Notes: generated by a model not told the origin, from the sequence alone. Shown: positions 32,428 through 42,813, counted from the first letter of the stretch. The stretch is DNA of 63,998 nt from Streptomyces sp. NRRL F-6131 (GCA_000719695.1 JOHN01000056.1:1-63998), one strand, 5' to 3'. A program made the numbers and translations.

Positions 32428-33783
32428 ATGGCAACACTGGCAAAGCCGAACCTGCCCAGGTTCGACGTGGAGATCTTCCAGAACGAGTACCTCGCGGACG
32501 GCGCCCGCGAGGTGAACGCCATCGTCACCGTCACCGCGACCGGCGGCGGCACCTCGGGCGGCCGGCCGCTCGGGATCGCCGACGCCGCGGCGGCCGGTGA
32601 CGGGCAGTCCGCCGCCGTGGTGATCCTGGTGGACTGCTCCGGGTCGATGGACTACCCGTCCAGCAAGATGCGCGGCGCCCGCGAGGCCACCGCCGCCGCG
32701 ATCGACACCGTCCGCGACGGCGTGGCGTTCGCCGTGGTCGCCGGCACCCACGAGGCCCGCGAGGTCTTCCCCGGCGACGGCACCCTCGCGGTCTCCTCGC
32801 CGGAGACCCGGGCCCGGGCCCGGGAGTCGCTGCGCCGGCTGACCGCGGCCGGCGGCACCGCCATGGGCAGCTGGCTGACCAAGGCCGACCAGCTCTTCCT
32901 CACCCGCCGCGACATCCCGATCCGGCACGCCATCCTGCTGACCGACGGCAACAACGAGCACGAGACCGCCGCCGAGCTGGAGCGGGCGATCGGACGGGTC
33001 ACCGGCCACTTCACCGCCGACTGCCGGGGCGTCGGCACCGACTGGAAGGTCGAGGAGCTGCGCAAGATCTCCTCCGCGCTGCTCGGCACCGTCGACATCG
33101 TCCCCGAACCGTCCGGCCTGGCCGAGGACTTCCGCTCGATGATGACCGGCGCGATGGGCAAGCAGGTCGCCGATGTCGCGCTGCGGATCTGGACGCCCGC
33201 CAACGCGGTGGTGAAGTTCGTCAAGCAGGTCGCCCCCTCGCTGGAGGACCTCACCGCCCGCCGGGCCGAGGCCGGTCCGCGGGCCGGCGACTACCCCACC
33301 GGTTCGTGGGGCGACGAGAGCCGCGACTACCACGTCTGCGTGGAGGTCCCGGCCGCGGCGGTCGGCAACGAGATGCTGGCCGCCCGGGTGAGCCTGGTCC
33401 TGCCGCCGTCGGTCGCCGGGGGGACGCCCGAGGTGCTGTCGCAGGGCCTGGTCAAGGCGGTCTGGACGGACGACCTCGCCTCGTCCACCCGGATCAGCCC
33501 GCAGGTCGCCCACTACACCGGGCAGGCGGAGCTGGCCGCGGCCGTCCAGGAGGGCATGGAGGCGCACCGCGCCGGGAAGGTCGACCTCGCCACCGCCAGG
33601 CTGGGGGCCGCCGTCCGGATCGCGCACGCGACCGGGAACGAAGGCACCTACAAGCTGCTGCAGAAGGTGGTGGACGTCGTGGACCCGAAGGAGGGTACCG
33701 TTCGGTTCCGTAAGAACGTGAGCGAGGCCGACTCGATGATCGTCGAGACCCGGTCGACCAAGACCGTCCGCGTGAAGAAGTGA
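32428..33783 (+). CDS. vWA-domain protein of PknG block
   Basis: A 451-residue von Willebrand factor A domain protein. The MIDAS motif DCSGSMD (about 69-75) follows VVVILV. The later MIDAS threonine/aspartate sites are in ATHEAREVFPGDG and LLTDGNNEHET. It has no signal peptide or membrane helix, so it acts in the cytoplasm, unlike secreted vWA adhesins. The C-terminal half (about 330-451) has no recognised domain. Intracellular vWA proteins are often stress or chaperone partners of kinases and AAA proteins. It is on the same strand, 258 bp after the phosphatase and 73 bp before the FHA gene. The ATG is spaced 10 nt from GGGAG. Confidence 0.87.
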   Translation: MATLAKPNLPRFDVEIFQNEYLADGAREVNAIVTVTATGGGTSGGRPLGIADAAAAGDGQSAAVVILVDCSGSMDYPSSKMRGAREATAAAIDTVRDGVAFAVVAGTHEAREVFPGDGTLAVSSPETRARARESLRRLTAAGGTAMGSWLTKADQLFLTRRDIPIRHAILLTDGNNEHETAAELERAIGRVTGHFTADCRGVGTDWKVEELRKISSALLGTVDIVPEPSGLAEDFRSMMTGAMGKQVADVALRIWTPANAVVKFVKQVAPSLEDLTARRAEAGPRAGDYPTGSWGDESRDYHVCVEVPAAAVGNEMLAARVSLVLPPSVAGGTPEVLSQGLVKAVWTDDLASSTRISPQVAHYTGQAELAAAVQEGMEAHRAGKVDLATARLGAAVRIAHATGNEGTYKLLQKVVDVVDPKEGTVRFRKNVSEADSMIVETRSTKTVRVKK

Positions 33784-33856
33784 CCGCCGAAGCGCCGACC
33801 GGGCCGCGAACCGGCCGGGCCCAGCCCCGGCCGTGCAGGAATTGAGGGGGGACCTG

Positions 33857-35134
33857 ATGCCGATCTGCCCGAGGGGCCACGAGTCGCAGGCCGAGGACTG
33901 GTGCGACTTCTGCGGTTTTCCGATGACACCGCCGCAGCCGCTGCCGCCGCCGCCCGGCGCGCTCCCCGGCGCGCCCGGGGCCCCTGGGGCGCACGGCGGG
34001 CACGGCGCTCCCGGGGCGCCGTACGGTGCCACGCTCCCCCCGGGCACCCTGCCGCCTCCGCCCGGTGCCCTCCCGCCGCACCCGGGCGCGATGCCCCCGC
34101 CCCCGCCGCCGGGCCCGCAGGGCTTCCCCGACCTCACCGAAGGCCTGGTGATCTGCCCGATCTGCCGCAGCCCGCAGACCGGGCGGTTCTGCGAGGAGTG
34201 CGGCTACGACTACGACCTGTCCGCGCCGCAGCGCGCCCCGCAGCCGTTCCCGGCCGCCGCCCCGCCGCCCGCACCGGCCCCGCTGAACATCCCGGCGGCG
34301 TACGGCGGCGCCCCGGAGGCACCGGCCGCGCCGCCGTTCGCGGAGGCACCGCCGTACGCCGAGGCCCCGCCGTTCGCGGAGGCCCCGCCGCAGCCCGCCG
34401 CGCCCGCCGGCTACGGCTACCCGCCGCCCGCCCACGGGCCCGGCGCGGCGCCCGGGCCAGCGGAGGCCCCGTACGGGCCGCCGTACGGACAGCCGGCCGC
34501 GCACCCGGAGGCGCTGGTCCCGCCGCCGCACCCCCAGGGTCAGCCCCAGCACGCCCAGCCCCAGCAGCCCCCGGCGATGCCGGTGCCGCGCGAGGACTCC
34601 GGCCCGGTCTACGCCCAGCCCGGCCCGGCCCGGCGCGGCGACGAGTTCGGCACCTCGTTCCACCTCGCCCCGCCGGTGGCCGCGCAGGCCGAGCCGCCGC
34701 ACGCCCCGGTCGCCGAGCCGGCGCGGACCACCTGGTTCGCGGTGATCGCGGCCGACCGCGACTACTTCACCGACATGATGGTCCGCAGCGGCCCGGAGGC
34801 GGCCGGCCTGTTCTTCCCGCCGTACTGCCCCGAGCGGCGGATCCCGCTGACCGGGCGCGGTCAGCTGCGGATCGGCCGGCGCAGCCAGCACCGCGGCACC
34901 GTGCCGGAGATCGACCTCTCGGTCGCGCCGGAGGACCCGGGCGCCTCGCACCAGCACGCCCTGCTGGCCGAGCAGCCCGACGGCAGCTGGGTGCTGGTCG
35001 ACCAGGACTCCACCAACGGCACCACGGTGAACGGCGGCGCGGAGCCGATCGCCCCGCACACCGCGATCCCGCTGAACGAGGGCGACCGGATCCACATCGG
35101 CGCCTGGACCACGATCACCCTGCACCGCGCCTGA
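33857..35134 (+). CDS. Zinc-ribbon FHA-domain protein
   Basis: A 425-residue adaptor protein. An N-terminal ribbon CPRGHESQAEDWCDFCG (about 4-20) and a second CPICRSPQTGRFCEECG (about 103-119) flank a Pro/Gly/Ala-rich spacer. Another long Pro/Ala-rich region with YAEAPPFAEAPP repeats (about 165-210) leads to the C-terminal FHA domain (about 335-425). The FHA core has IGRRS, SHQH-like ASHQH and DSTNGTTVN, so it can bind phosphothreonine. In mycobacteria the FHA protein GarA is the PknG substrate; this longer protein may play an equivalent role, though the GarA-type N-terminal TT motif is not seen. Starts after AGGGGGGA. Confidence 0.9.
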   Translation: MPICPRGHESQAEDWCDFCGFPMTPPQPLPPPPGALPGAPGAPGAHGGHGAPGAPYGATLPPGTLPPPPGALPPHPGAMPPPPPPGPQGFPDLTEGLVICPICRSPQTGRFCEECGYDYDLSAPQRAPQPFPAAAPPPAPAPLNIPAAYGGAPEAPAAPPFAEAPPYAEAPPFAEAPPQPAAPAGYGYPPPAHGPGAAPGPAEAPYGPPYGQPAAHPEALVPPPHPQGQPQHAQPQQPPAMPVPREDSGPVYAQPGPARRGDEFGTSFHLAPPVAAQAEPPHAPVAEPARTTWFAVIAADRDYFTDMMVRSGPEAAGLFFPPYCPERRIPLTGRGQLRIGRRSQHRGTVPEIDLSVAPEDPGASHQHALLAEQPDGSWVLVDQDSTNGTTVNGGAEPIAPHTAIPLNEGDRIHIGAWTTITLHRA

Positions 35135-35226
35135 GCGGGCACGGTCGACGCACGGGACGGTCCCTCCGACCCGTGCGTCGACCGCGTCCCGGCGCCCGGG
35201 GTCCGCGGCGCACGGGCCGACGATCG

Positions 35227-35257
35227 ACAACGTTGTAAAAGTGATCATCAAATGATG
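35227..35257. promoter_or_regulatory. Palindromes upstream of ABC transporter
   Basis: ACAACGTTGT (35227-35236) is a perfect 10-bp palindrome. The second element CATCAAATGATG (35246-35257) has five-base arms. The region is AT-rich and 48-78 bp upstream of the ATPase start. It may be a regulator site; no regulator is adjacent. Confidence 0.5.
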
Positions 35258-35304
35258 CTCAGACGCCTCCCGTCGACGGCCCGGCGCCCCTACCCTCAGT
35301 CGCT

Positions 35305-36222
35305 ATGACTGCTGCAATATCCGCCGACGGCATCCGTCAGCGGTACGGGGACGTGCAGGCCGTCGACGGGGTGTCACTCACCGTCGAGGCCGGCGAATTC
35401 TACGGAATCCTGGGCCCGAACGGCGCCGGGAAGACCACCACGCTGGAGATCCTGGAGGGGATCCGCAAGCCCGACGAGGGCCGGATCGAGCTGCTGGGGC
35501 TGGCGCCCTGGCCGCGCAACCCCAAGCTGCTGCCGCGCATCGGCGTCCAGTTCCAGGCCTCCGCCTTCTTCAACCGCCTCACCGCCCGGGAGACCATCCG
35601 CACCTTCGGCTCCTTCTACGGCGTCGGCCCCAAGCGCGCGGACGCGATGCTGGAGCGGGTCGGCCTGACCGAGTCGGCCGGGGTGATGACCGACAAGATG
35701 TCCGGCGGCCAGGCCCAGCGGCTCTCGATCGCCTGCGCCCTGGTCCACGGCCCGGAGCTGGTCTTCCTCGACGAGCCCACCACCGGCCTCGACCCGCAGG
35801 CCCGCCGCAACCTCTGGGACCTGCTGCGCGACATCAACGCCGAGGGCCGCACCGTCGTGCTGACCACCCACTACCTGGACGAGGCCGAGGTGCTCTGCGA
35901 CCGCGTCTCGGTGATGGACCACGGCCGGATCCTGCGGACCGGGGCGCCCGCCGCACTGGTCCGCGAGATCGACGACACCGTCCGGATCAGCGTGGAGTCG
36001 GGGCTGCTGCCCCTCGACACCGCGCGCGAGCTGTTCACCGCCGCCGGAGCGGAGATCGCCTCGCTGGAGGACGACGGGGTGTCGCTCTCGCTGTCCACCC
36101 GCCTGCCGGCGCCGGTGCTCTCCGTGCTGGCCGACCGCGGCGCCCTGCGGGGCCTCGAGGTCCGCGGCGCCACCCTGGAGGACGTCTTCCTCCAGCTCAC
36201 CGGACGGGAGTACCGCGCATGA
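35305..36222 (+). CDS. ABC transporter ATP-binding protein
   Basis: A 305-residue ABC-2 type ATPase of the DrrA/CcmA-like export family. It has Walker A GPNGAGKTT (about 36-44), Q-loop QFQASAFFN, signature MSGGQAQRLSIA (about 132), Walker B LVFLDEPTTGLDP (about 151) and the H-loop TTHYLDE. The C-terminal extension (about 215-305) is typical for drug or lipid exporters. The ATG of the downstream permease overlaps its stop by 4 bp (ATGA), so the two are translationally coupled. The palindromes just upstream suggest ligand-responsive control. The substrate is unknown. Confidence 0.92.
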   Translation: MTAAISADGIRQRYGDVQAVDGVSLTVEAGEFYGILGPNGAGKTTTLEILEGIRKPDEGRIELLGLAPWPRNPKLLPRIGVQFQASAFFNRLTARETIRTFGSFYGVGPKRADAMLERVGLTESAGVMTDKMSGGQAQRLSIACALVHGPELVFLDEPTTGLDPQARRNLWDLLRDINAEGRTVVLTTHYLDEAEVLCDRVSVMDHGRILRTGAPAALVREIDDTVRISVESGLLPLDTARELFTAAGAEIASLEDDGVSLSLSTRLPAPVLSVLADRGALRGLEVRGATLEDVFLQLTGREYRA

Positions 36223-37361
36223 CCGCCGAGCCCACCACGGTCGCGCCCGCGCGGGCCCCCGCACCGGGCGGCACTTCCCCGGTCGAGCGCGAGCGGGTCT
36301 CCGCCTTCGTCAGCCTCTCCCGGGTGATGGTGGTCGCCTTCGTCCGCGACCGCACCGCGCTGTTCTTCGTGCTGCTCTTCCCGCTGATGTTCCTGATGCT
36401 GTTCGGCACCCTGCTCAAGGGCGCCTCCAGCCCGCACGCCAAGGTCGAACAGGTCGGCGCCGTCCGGGTGCTGGACTCGGTCCAGGGCGACGCCCGGGCC
36501 GGCCTGGAGCAGGTGCTGACCGTCACCAGGGGCGACGACGAGGCCGCCGCCCTGGAGAAGGTCCGCAAGGGCGACCTCGACGCCATGATCAAGGAGGGCC
36601 CGGACGGCAAGGTCGTGGTGCGCTACAGCGCCGCCGACCAGGTCCGCGCCGGCTCCGTCCAGGGCATCGTCAACTCCGTCGTCCAGCAGGCGAACCAGTC
36701 CGCCAGCGGCAAGCCCCCGGCGTTCGTCCTGGAGAGCAGCCGGGTCGAGGACGAGTCGCTCAAGCCGATCCAGTTCCTCACCCCCGGCCTGCTGGGCTGG
36801 GCGGTGGCCACCGGCGCGGTGTTCGGCGCCTCGCTGACCCTGGTCGGCTGGCGGCAGAAGAAGGTGCTGCGCCGGCTGCGGCTCGCCCCGGTGAGCGCCG
36901 GAGCGATCGTCGCCTCCCGGGTCGCGGTCTCGGTGCTGACCGCCCTGGTCCAGACGGCCGTCTTCCTGGCGGTCGCGACCATGCCCTTCTTCGGACTCAA
37001 GCTCACCGGTGACTGGTGGCTGGTCGTCCCGCTGGTGGTCTGCGCGACCGTCGCCTTCATGTCGATCGGCCTGCTCGCCGGTTCGCTCGCCAAGACCGAG
37101 GAGGCGGCGAACGGCATCTCGCAGATCATCGTGCTGCCGATGTCGTTCCTGTCCGGCTCGTTCTTCCCCACCGACGACATGCCGGGCTGGCTCAAGGCGG
37201 TCTCCGAGGCGCTGCCGCTGCGCCACCTGGTCACCGCCTCGCAGTCGGTGCTCTCCCGGGGCGGCGGCGTGACGGACGCGCTGCCGACCATGGGCGGCCT
37301 GCTGCTGTTCGCGGCCGTGCTGACCGGCATCTCCTGGAAGCTCTTCCGCTGGGAGGACTGA
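36219..37361 (+). CDS. ABC-2 transporter permease
   Basis: A 380-residue ABC-2 membrane subunit for the preceding ATPase. It has one N-terminal helix (about 46-68, TALFFVLLFPLMFLMLFG), a large external loop (about 70-190) and a cluster of five helices (about 190-375). The ABC-2 motif LSGSFFPTDDMPGWL (about 308-322) and the following LPLRHLVTASQSV are the classic signature. It is coupled by ATGA overlap, and together the pair makes a complete exporter of DrrAB type. The substrate cannot be told. Confidence 0.92.
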   Translation: MTAEPTTVAPARAPAPGGTSPVERERVSAFVSLSRVMVVAFVRDRTALFFVLLFPLMFLMLFGTLLKGASSPHAKVEQVGAVRVLDSVQGDARAGLEQVLTVTRGDDEAAALEKVRKGDLDAMIKEGPDGKVVVRYSAADQVRAGSVQGIVNSVVQQANQSASGKPPAFVLESSRVEDESLKPIQFLTPGLLGWAVATGAVFGASLTLVGWRQKKVLRRLRLAPVSAGAIVASRVAVSVLTALVQTAVFLAVATMPFFGLKLTGDWWLVVPLVVCATVAFMSIGLLAGSLAKTEEAANGISQIIVLPMSFLSGSFFPTDDMPGWLKAVSEALPLRHLVTASQSVLSRGGGVTDALPTMGGLLLFAAVLTGISWKLFRWED

Positions 37362-37463
37362 CCGCCGGCCCTCCCCCGGCCGACCCGCGCGGGGTCGTAC
37401 ACCTCCGGTCCTGGTCCCCAGGTCCCGGTGTACGGCCCCGCCGCCGTCTGCGACCATGGTCGG

Positions 37464-37868
37464 GTGAACGAGATCCGGCGGGGCACGCTCAGCGAGGAGA
37501 CCTTCTTCGAGCAGGTCGGTGGCGAACCGACCTTCCGGCGGCTGGTCCACCGGTTCTACCAGGGCGTCGCCGAGGACGAGTTGCTCCGGCCGATGTACCC
37601 GGAGGAGGACCTCGGCCCGGCCGAGGAGCGGTTCGCGCTCTTCCTCATGCAGTACTGGGGCGGCCCGCGCACCTACAGCGAGCAGCGCGGGCACCCGCGG
37701 CTGCGGATGCGGCACGTGCCGTTCAAGGTGGACCGCGCGGCGCACGACGCCTGGCTGAAGCACATGCGGGTGGCCGTCGACGAGCTGGGCCTGTCGGCGG
37801 AGGCCGAGCACCAGCTCTGGGACTACCTCACCTACGCCGCCGCCTCGATGATCAACACCGAGGGCTGA
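37464..37868 (+). CDS. glbO: Truncated haemoglobin, group II (trHbO-like)
   Basis: A 134-residue 2-on-2 globin. It has the proximal histidine in RLRMRHVPFKVD (about 80-91), group II hallmarks FFEQVGGEPTFRRLVHRFY and MYPEEDLGPAEERFALFLMQYWGGP, and conserved Trp in QYWGG and HDAWLKH. These proteins bind O2, NO or peroxide and protect against nitrosative or oxidative stress; in mycobacteria the family member is glbO. The GTG start is supported by the usual NEIRRGTLSEETFFEQ N-terminus. It lies upstream of a convergent gene pair. A G-rich repeat region follows. Confidence 0.92.
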   Translation: MNEIRRGTLSEETFFEQVGGEPTFRRLVHRFYQGVAEDELLRPMYPEEDLGPAEERFALFLMQYWGGPRTYSEQRGHPRLRMRHVPFKVDRAAHDAWLKHMRVAVDELGLSAEAEHQLWDYLTYAAASMINTEG

Positions 37869-37894
37869 CCGGGGCGTTGACCGACCGGGCGGGC

Positions 37895-37962
37895 AGAAGG
37901 GGTGACGGGACCCGGGGGGGGTGACGGGCCCCGGGAGCCACGGGCCCCGGGGGTGACGGAAC
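37895..37962. repeat. GGGGTGACGGG-type repeat
   Basis: GGGTGACGG recurs three times between the globin gene and the convergent hypothetical gene, interspersed with CGGGCCCCGGG palindromes. Function unknown; it may end both transcripts. Confidence 0.6.
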
Positions 37963-38661
37963 CTACGCCGGGCGGACCGGGCTGAGCCCCAGCCCCGCAC
38001 CGGGCGCCGCCGCCGTCCGGACCGCCACCGAACCCGCCGGGGCGGAGAGCCGCAGCCAGCCACCGGCCCGGTGCACGCCGAGCGGGGCCTTCGGGTCCAG
38101 GAAGCCGATCACCCGGGCCGCGTGGGCGGCGCGCAGCGGCAGTTCGGGCAGCACGGTGACCGGACGCGACCAGATCTCGTCGGCCAGCGCGTCGAGCACC
38201 GCGCGGGTCCGGTGGTGCTCCGGAACGGCCTCGCTGCGCTCGCGGAACTCCCGCACGGCGGCCATCAGTTCGGCGTACACCTGGGCCGCCGGCGGCGCGC
38301 CGACCGGACGCCAGCCGGTGCGTGGGGGCAGCAGCCCGGCCCAGGCCGGGCCGGTGACCGGACCGGGCAGGGCGACGGTGTTCGCCCCGCTGTCGACACC
38401 GTCCAGCAACTGCCCGGCCGAGACGGTCAGGTCGACCGGTTCGGTGGGCCCGGCCAGCCGGGCGGTGCGCACCGCCAGCGCGCCGGAACCGCCCAGCGGC
38501 AGCCGTCCGAAGACGGCCAGCACTCCATCGCCGTCCGGTCGCGGCACGCCCTGCAACCGGACCGCCGCCGCCCTGTCGAAGCGCAGCAGGCGGACCAGGA
38601 AGGCGGCCAGGTCGGCGGCCTCCCCGGTGTCGGCGAGGGCGAGGGTGGCGGTGCTGTTCAA
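37963..38661 (-). CDS. Conserved actinobacterial hypothetical protein
   Basis: A 232-residue protein of no recognised family. It starts at a TTG, since an in-frame stop lies just upstream (TGA) and no ATG or GTG is available between. It is rich in Ala, Arg, Leu and Pro and lacks cysteines, signal peptide and membrane helices. Two conserved-looking stretches are LLRFDRAAAVRLQGVPR (about 25-41) and VYAELMAAVREFRERSEAV (about 128-146). It lies 70 bp downstream of an acyl-CoA thioesterase gene on the same strand and is probably co-transcribed. No function can be given. Confidence 0.75.
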   Translation of the reverse strand: MNSTATLALADTGEAADLAAFLVRLLRFDRAAAVRLQGVPRPDGDGVLAVFGRLPLGGSGALAVRTARLAGPTEPVDLTVSAGQLLDGVDSGANTVALPGPVTGPAWAGLLPPRTGWRPVGAPPAAQVYAELMAAVREFRERSEAVPEHHRTRAVLDALADEIWSRPVTVLPELPLRAAHAARVIGFLDPKAPLGVHRAGGWLRLSAPAGSVAVRTAAAPGAGLGLSPVRPA

Positions 38662-38731
38662 CGCTTCGGCTCACATCCGGGCATCGAAGGGGCGGACCCG
38701 GGCCGGTCGGCCCGGGGCGAGGCGGACGCGG

Positions 38732-39169
38732 TCAGACCGCGACGACCTCCTCGTCCATGAACCGGGTCAGGAACTCCCGCTCCACCGGGCTTATCCGGCG
38801 CGGGCGGCCCTCGGCCAGGTCGTAGGGGACGACCACGGTGGACGCCTGGACGTAGACCGTCTCGGTCCCGTCGGCGGCGGTGTCCTTGATCTCGTACGCG
38901 ACCGTCAGCGAGGCGCCGCCGATCCGGGTCACCCGGGTCTCGACGGTGACCGGCTCGGGCCGGTGCACCAACGGACGCTTGTAGTCGATCTCGTGGCGGG
39001 CCACCACCGAGCCGCCCGCGAACTCGCCCGCGCCGGCCTCGGCGGCCTGGGTGAACATGAAGTCGATCCGGGCCTCCTCCAGGTAGCGCAGGAAGACCAC
39101 GTTGTTGACGTGCCCGAAGGCGTCCATGTCGGACCAGCGCAGCGGGCAGGCGTAGATGTGGCGTGCCAC
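38732..39169 (-). CDS. Acyl-CoA thioesterase (4HBT hotdog fold)
   Basis: A 145-residue hotdog-fold thioesterase. The active-site segment WSDMDAFGHVNNVVFLRYLEEARIDF (about 12-37) has the D...H-N pattern of 4-hydroxybenzoyl-CoA thioesterase-like enzymes. A later strand has VVARHEIDYKRPL. It hydrolyses an acyl-CoA thioester; its chain-length preference is unknown. The GTG start at 39169 follows GGAG with 7-nt spacing. It is flanked by ettA and the hypothetical gene 37963-38661, an order common near glbO in streptomycetes. Confidence 0.92.
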   Translation of the reverse strand: MARHIYACPLRWSDMDAFGHVNNVVFLRYLEEARIDFMFTQAAEAGAGEFAGGSVVARHEIDYKRPLVHRPEPVTVETRVTRIGGASLTVAYEIKDTAADGTETVYVQASTVVVPYDLAEGRPRRISPVEREFLTRFMDEEVVAV

Positions 39170-39282
39170 GGGTGTTCTCCTCGACGTCCGGTGGCCCCCG
39201 GCGGTGCGTGCCGGTCGGGCCGCGGCCCGGCAGGCCCTGCCCCCACGGGGCGGGTCTGCCGGGCCGTCGTCATGGCTGGGTG

Positions 39283-40947
<1,665 letters not shown>

Positions 40948-41162
40948 GTGAGATCGCTCCGGCGTCGTCGGGAGTATTCGGCTTGCAGCCTTCCATTGTG
41001 CCGCACCGGACCGGGAGCCCCGAACGGCTGCTCCCCCCGTGGACCCCCACCGGCCGCCGGCCCTCCCGGGCGGCGGCGGACCGGCGTTCCCGGCGTCCGG
41101 CCCCGACCGGCGGCCCCGGTCCGTGGACCCGGCCCACGGACCCGAACGGCGGGCCCGGCCCG

Positions 41163-41188
41163 CCGCGTCGCGTCCGGACGCGACGCGG
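41163..41188. repeat. Perfect 26-bp palindrome
   Basis: Two 13-base arms (41163-41175 and 41176-41188) meet without loop at TCCGGA. It abuts and slightly overlaps the terminator hairpin 41187-41225, making stacked structures downstream of the surface protein gene. Confidence 0.85.
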
Positions 41189-41225
41189 CCCGGCCCCCCG
41201 CACACAGGGTGCGGGGGGCCGGGCC
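41187..41225 (-). terminator. Terminator of surface protein gene
   Basis: A 17-bp perfect stem (arms 41187-41203 and 41209-41225) with loop ACAGG, 53 bp after the stop codon. It is a G/C hairpin without U tract, as usual here. Confidence 0.88.
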
Positions 41226-41277
41226 GGTTCGGGCGGATCGACGCCCGGTCCTACCGGATCAGCGTCCGGCCGGTGCC

Positions 41278-42813
41278 TCAGGCGGCGTTGCCACCCTGGC
41301 GGCGACGGCGCAGCAGGAAGACCGCGGCACCGCCGGCCACGACCAGGCCACCGGCGACGGCGGCGATGATCGGGGTGGCGTCGCTACCACCGGTCTGGGC
41401 CAGACCACCGGTGGTGCCGGGGGCCGAGCTGGTCGGCGCCGGGTGGGCGGCCGTGGTGGTGGCGGAGGCCGACGGGGTGGCGCTCGGGGTCACCGAAGCG
41501 GTGGCGGTCGGGGCCTTGGTGGTCGGCGCCGGCGTCGACGGCTTGGTGCTCGGGGTGGTGGCCGACGGGGTCGGGGTCGGGGTGGTCACACTGGCGGTCT
41601 TGCAGTCCAGGATGCCCTTGAAGTTCTTGCTGAAGCCGTTCGGGCCGGTGACCGTGATGTCGTACGCGGTGTCCTCGGCGACCGGGACGACCACGGTCTC
41701 GATCTTGCCCGGCTGGACGGTGAGGTCCTTGCCCGGCTTCACGGAGACGGTGGCGGCCTCGTCGCCACCGTTGGCGACGGAGACCTTGACGCCGTTGGCC
41801 ACGCACTCGACGACGGCGGTGCTGTCGACCAGCGGGCCCTTGGCGGCCTTCCAGGTCGCCTTGGCCGCGTCCTTGACACCGAGCTTGGTCGAGCCGGCGA
41901 GGATCATGGTCTGGCTGTGCTTGGCCGGGGTGTAGCCCTTGCTGAGGAAGACGCGGCCGCTGGGCACGACGGTCTCGGCGGAGGCGTTGACCGTGGCCGT
42001 GCCGTCGGCGGTGCCCTCCGGCACCTCCAGGTACAGCGGGGTGTCCTTCTGGATCGGACCGGCCAGGTTGGTGACCGGCTTGCCGTCCTTGTCCACCAGC
42101 TTGACCTTGTCGGCGGAGTCGCCCGTGACGGCGAACTTCACCTCGTTGGCGCTGGAGTTGAGGGAGAACGGACCGAGCTTGCCGCCGGGCTTGCCGGACA
42201 CCGAGTCCGGGGTGAGGCTCAGCGACGGCTTCGGCTCGGCGGCGATGCCCTTGTTCTTCTCGCTGACGAGGTAGTCGCGCAGCTGCTTGGCCTGGGCGTC
42301 CACCGGCACGGCGTTCTTGCCGTCCGAGAACTTCCAGATCGCGGCCTGGGTGCCCGCGGCGGCGTCCTCCTTGGTCAGCTCGCCCTTGACGCCGGCGTCG
42401 GTGGCCAGCTTCTTGAGGTCGGTGACCTGCGGGTAGGAGTTCTCCAGGATCCAGCGGATCTTGGAGGCGTCCTGGGCCTTCTCCGGGCGGCCGAGCGAGC
42501 TCGACTTCCAGTCGGACTCCTGGTACTCGATCCCGCTGGTGATGTCGACCGGGTGGTCGATGTCGATGCAGTACGTCTTGATCTCGCCGTCGGCGGTCTT
42601 GAGCGTGAAGAGGCCGCCCTGGATGGAGTGGCTGCCCTCGATGGCGATCTCCTCGCTCATCAGGGTCGGCTGGATCACTGCCGTGACAGCCCCGCCGGGG
42701 GTGTCGGCCGCGGCCGCCGCACCGGCCGCGAACAGGCCCCCGCCCAGCGCAACGCTGGTCGCGAGCATGACAGTGGTTATACGGGGAAGCGTCCGCCCCT
42801 GCCTCTGGAACAT
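41278..42813 (-). CDS. Thioester (TQxA) surface protein with sortase signal
   Basis: A 511-residue wall-anchored protein. After the signal peptide (about 1-36) comes a TQxA thioester domain (about 45-200): the cysteine is in TYCIDIDHP (about 81) and the partner glutamine in AGTQAAIWKFSDG (about 155). Together they form an internal Cys-Gln thioester able to bind host or environmental amines covalently. An Ig-like or filler region follows. The Thr/Pro/Ser-rich stalk (about 420-475) ends in the LAQTG motif, a hydrophobic helix and RRRRQGG, the LAxTG-type signal recognised by class E sortases of streptomycetes. The ATG follows AGGGATCCC-like sequence. Confidence 0.93.
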   Translation of the reverse strand: MFQRQGRTLPRITTVMLATSVALGGGLFAAGAAAAADTPGGAVTAVIQPTLMSEEIAIEGSHSIQGGLFTLKTADGEIKTYCIDIDHPVDITSGIEYQESDWKSSSLGRPEKAQDASKIRWILENSYPQVTDLKKLATDAGVKGELTKEDAAAGTQAAIWKFSDGKNAVPVDAQAKQLRDYLVSEKNKGIAAEPKPSLSLTPDSVSGKPGGKLGPFSLNSSANEVKFAVTGDSADKVKLVDKDGKPVTNLAGPIQKDTPLYLEVPEGTADGTATVNASAETVVPSGRVFLSKGYTPAKHSQTMILAGSTKLGVKDAAKATWKAAKGPLVDSTAVVECVANGVKVSVANGGDEAATVSVKPGKDLTVQPGKIETVVVPVAEDTAYDITVTGPNGFSKNFKGILDCKTASVTTPTPTPSATTPSTKPSTPAPTTKAPTATASVTPSATPSASATTTAAHPAPTSSAPGTTGGLAQTGGSDATPIIAAVAGGLVVAGGAAVFLLRRRRQGGNAA

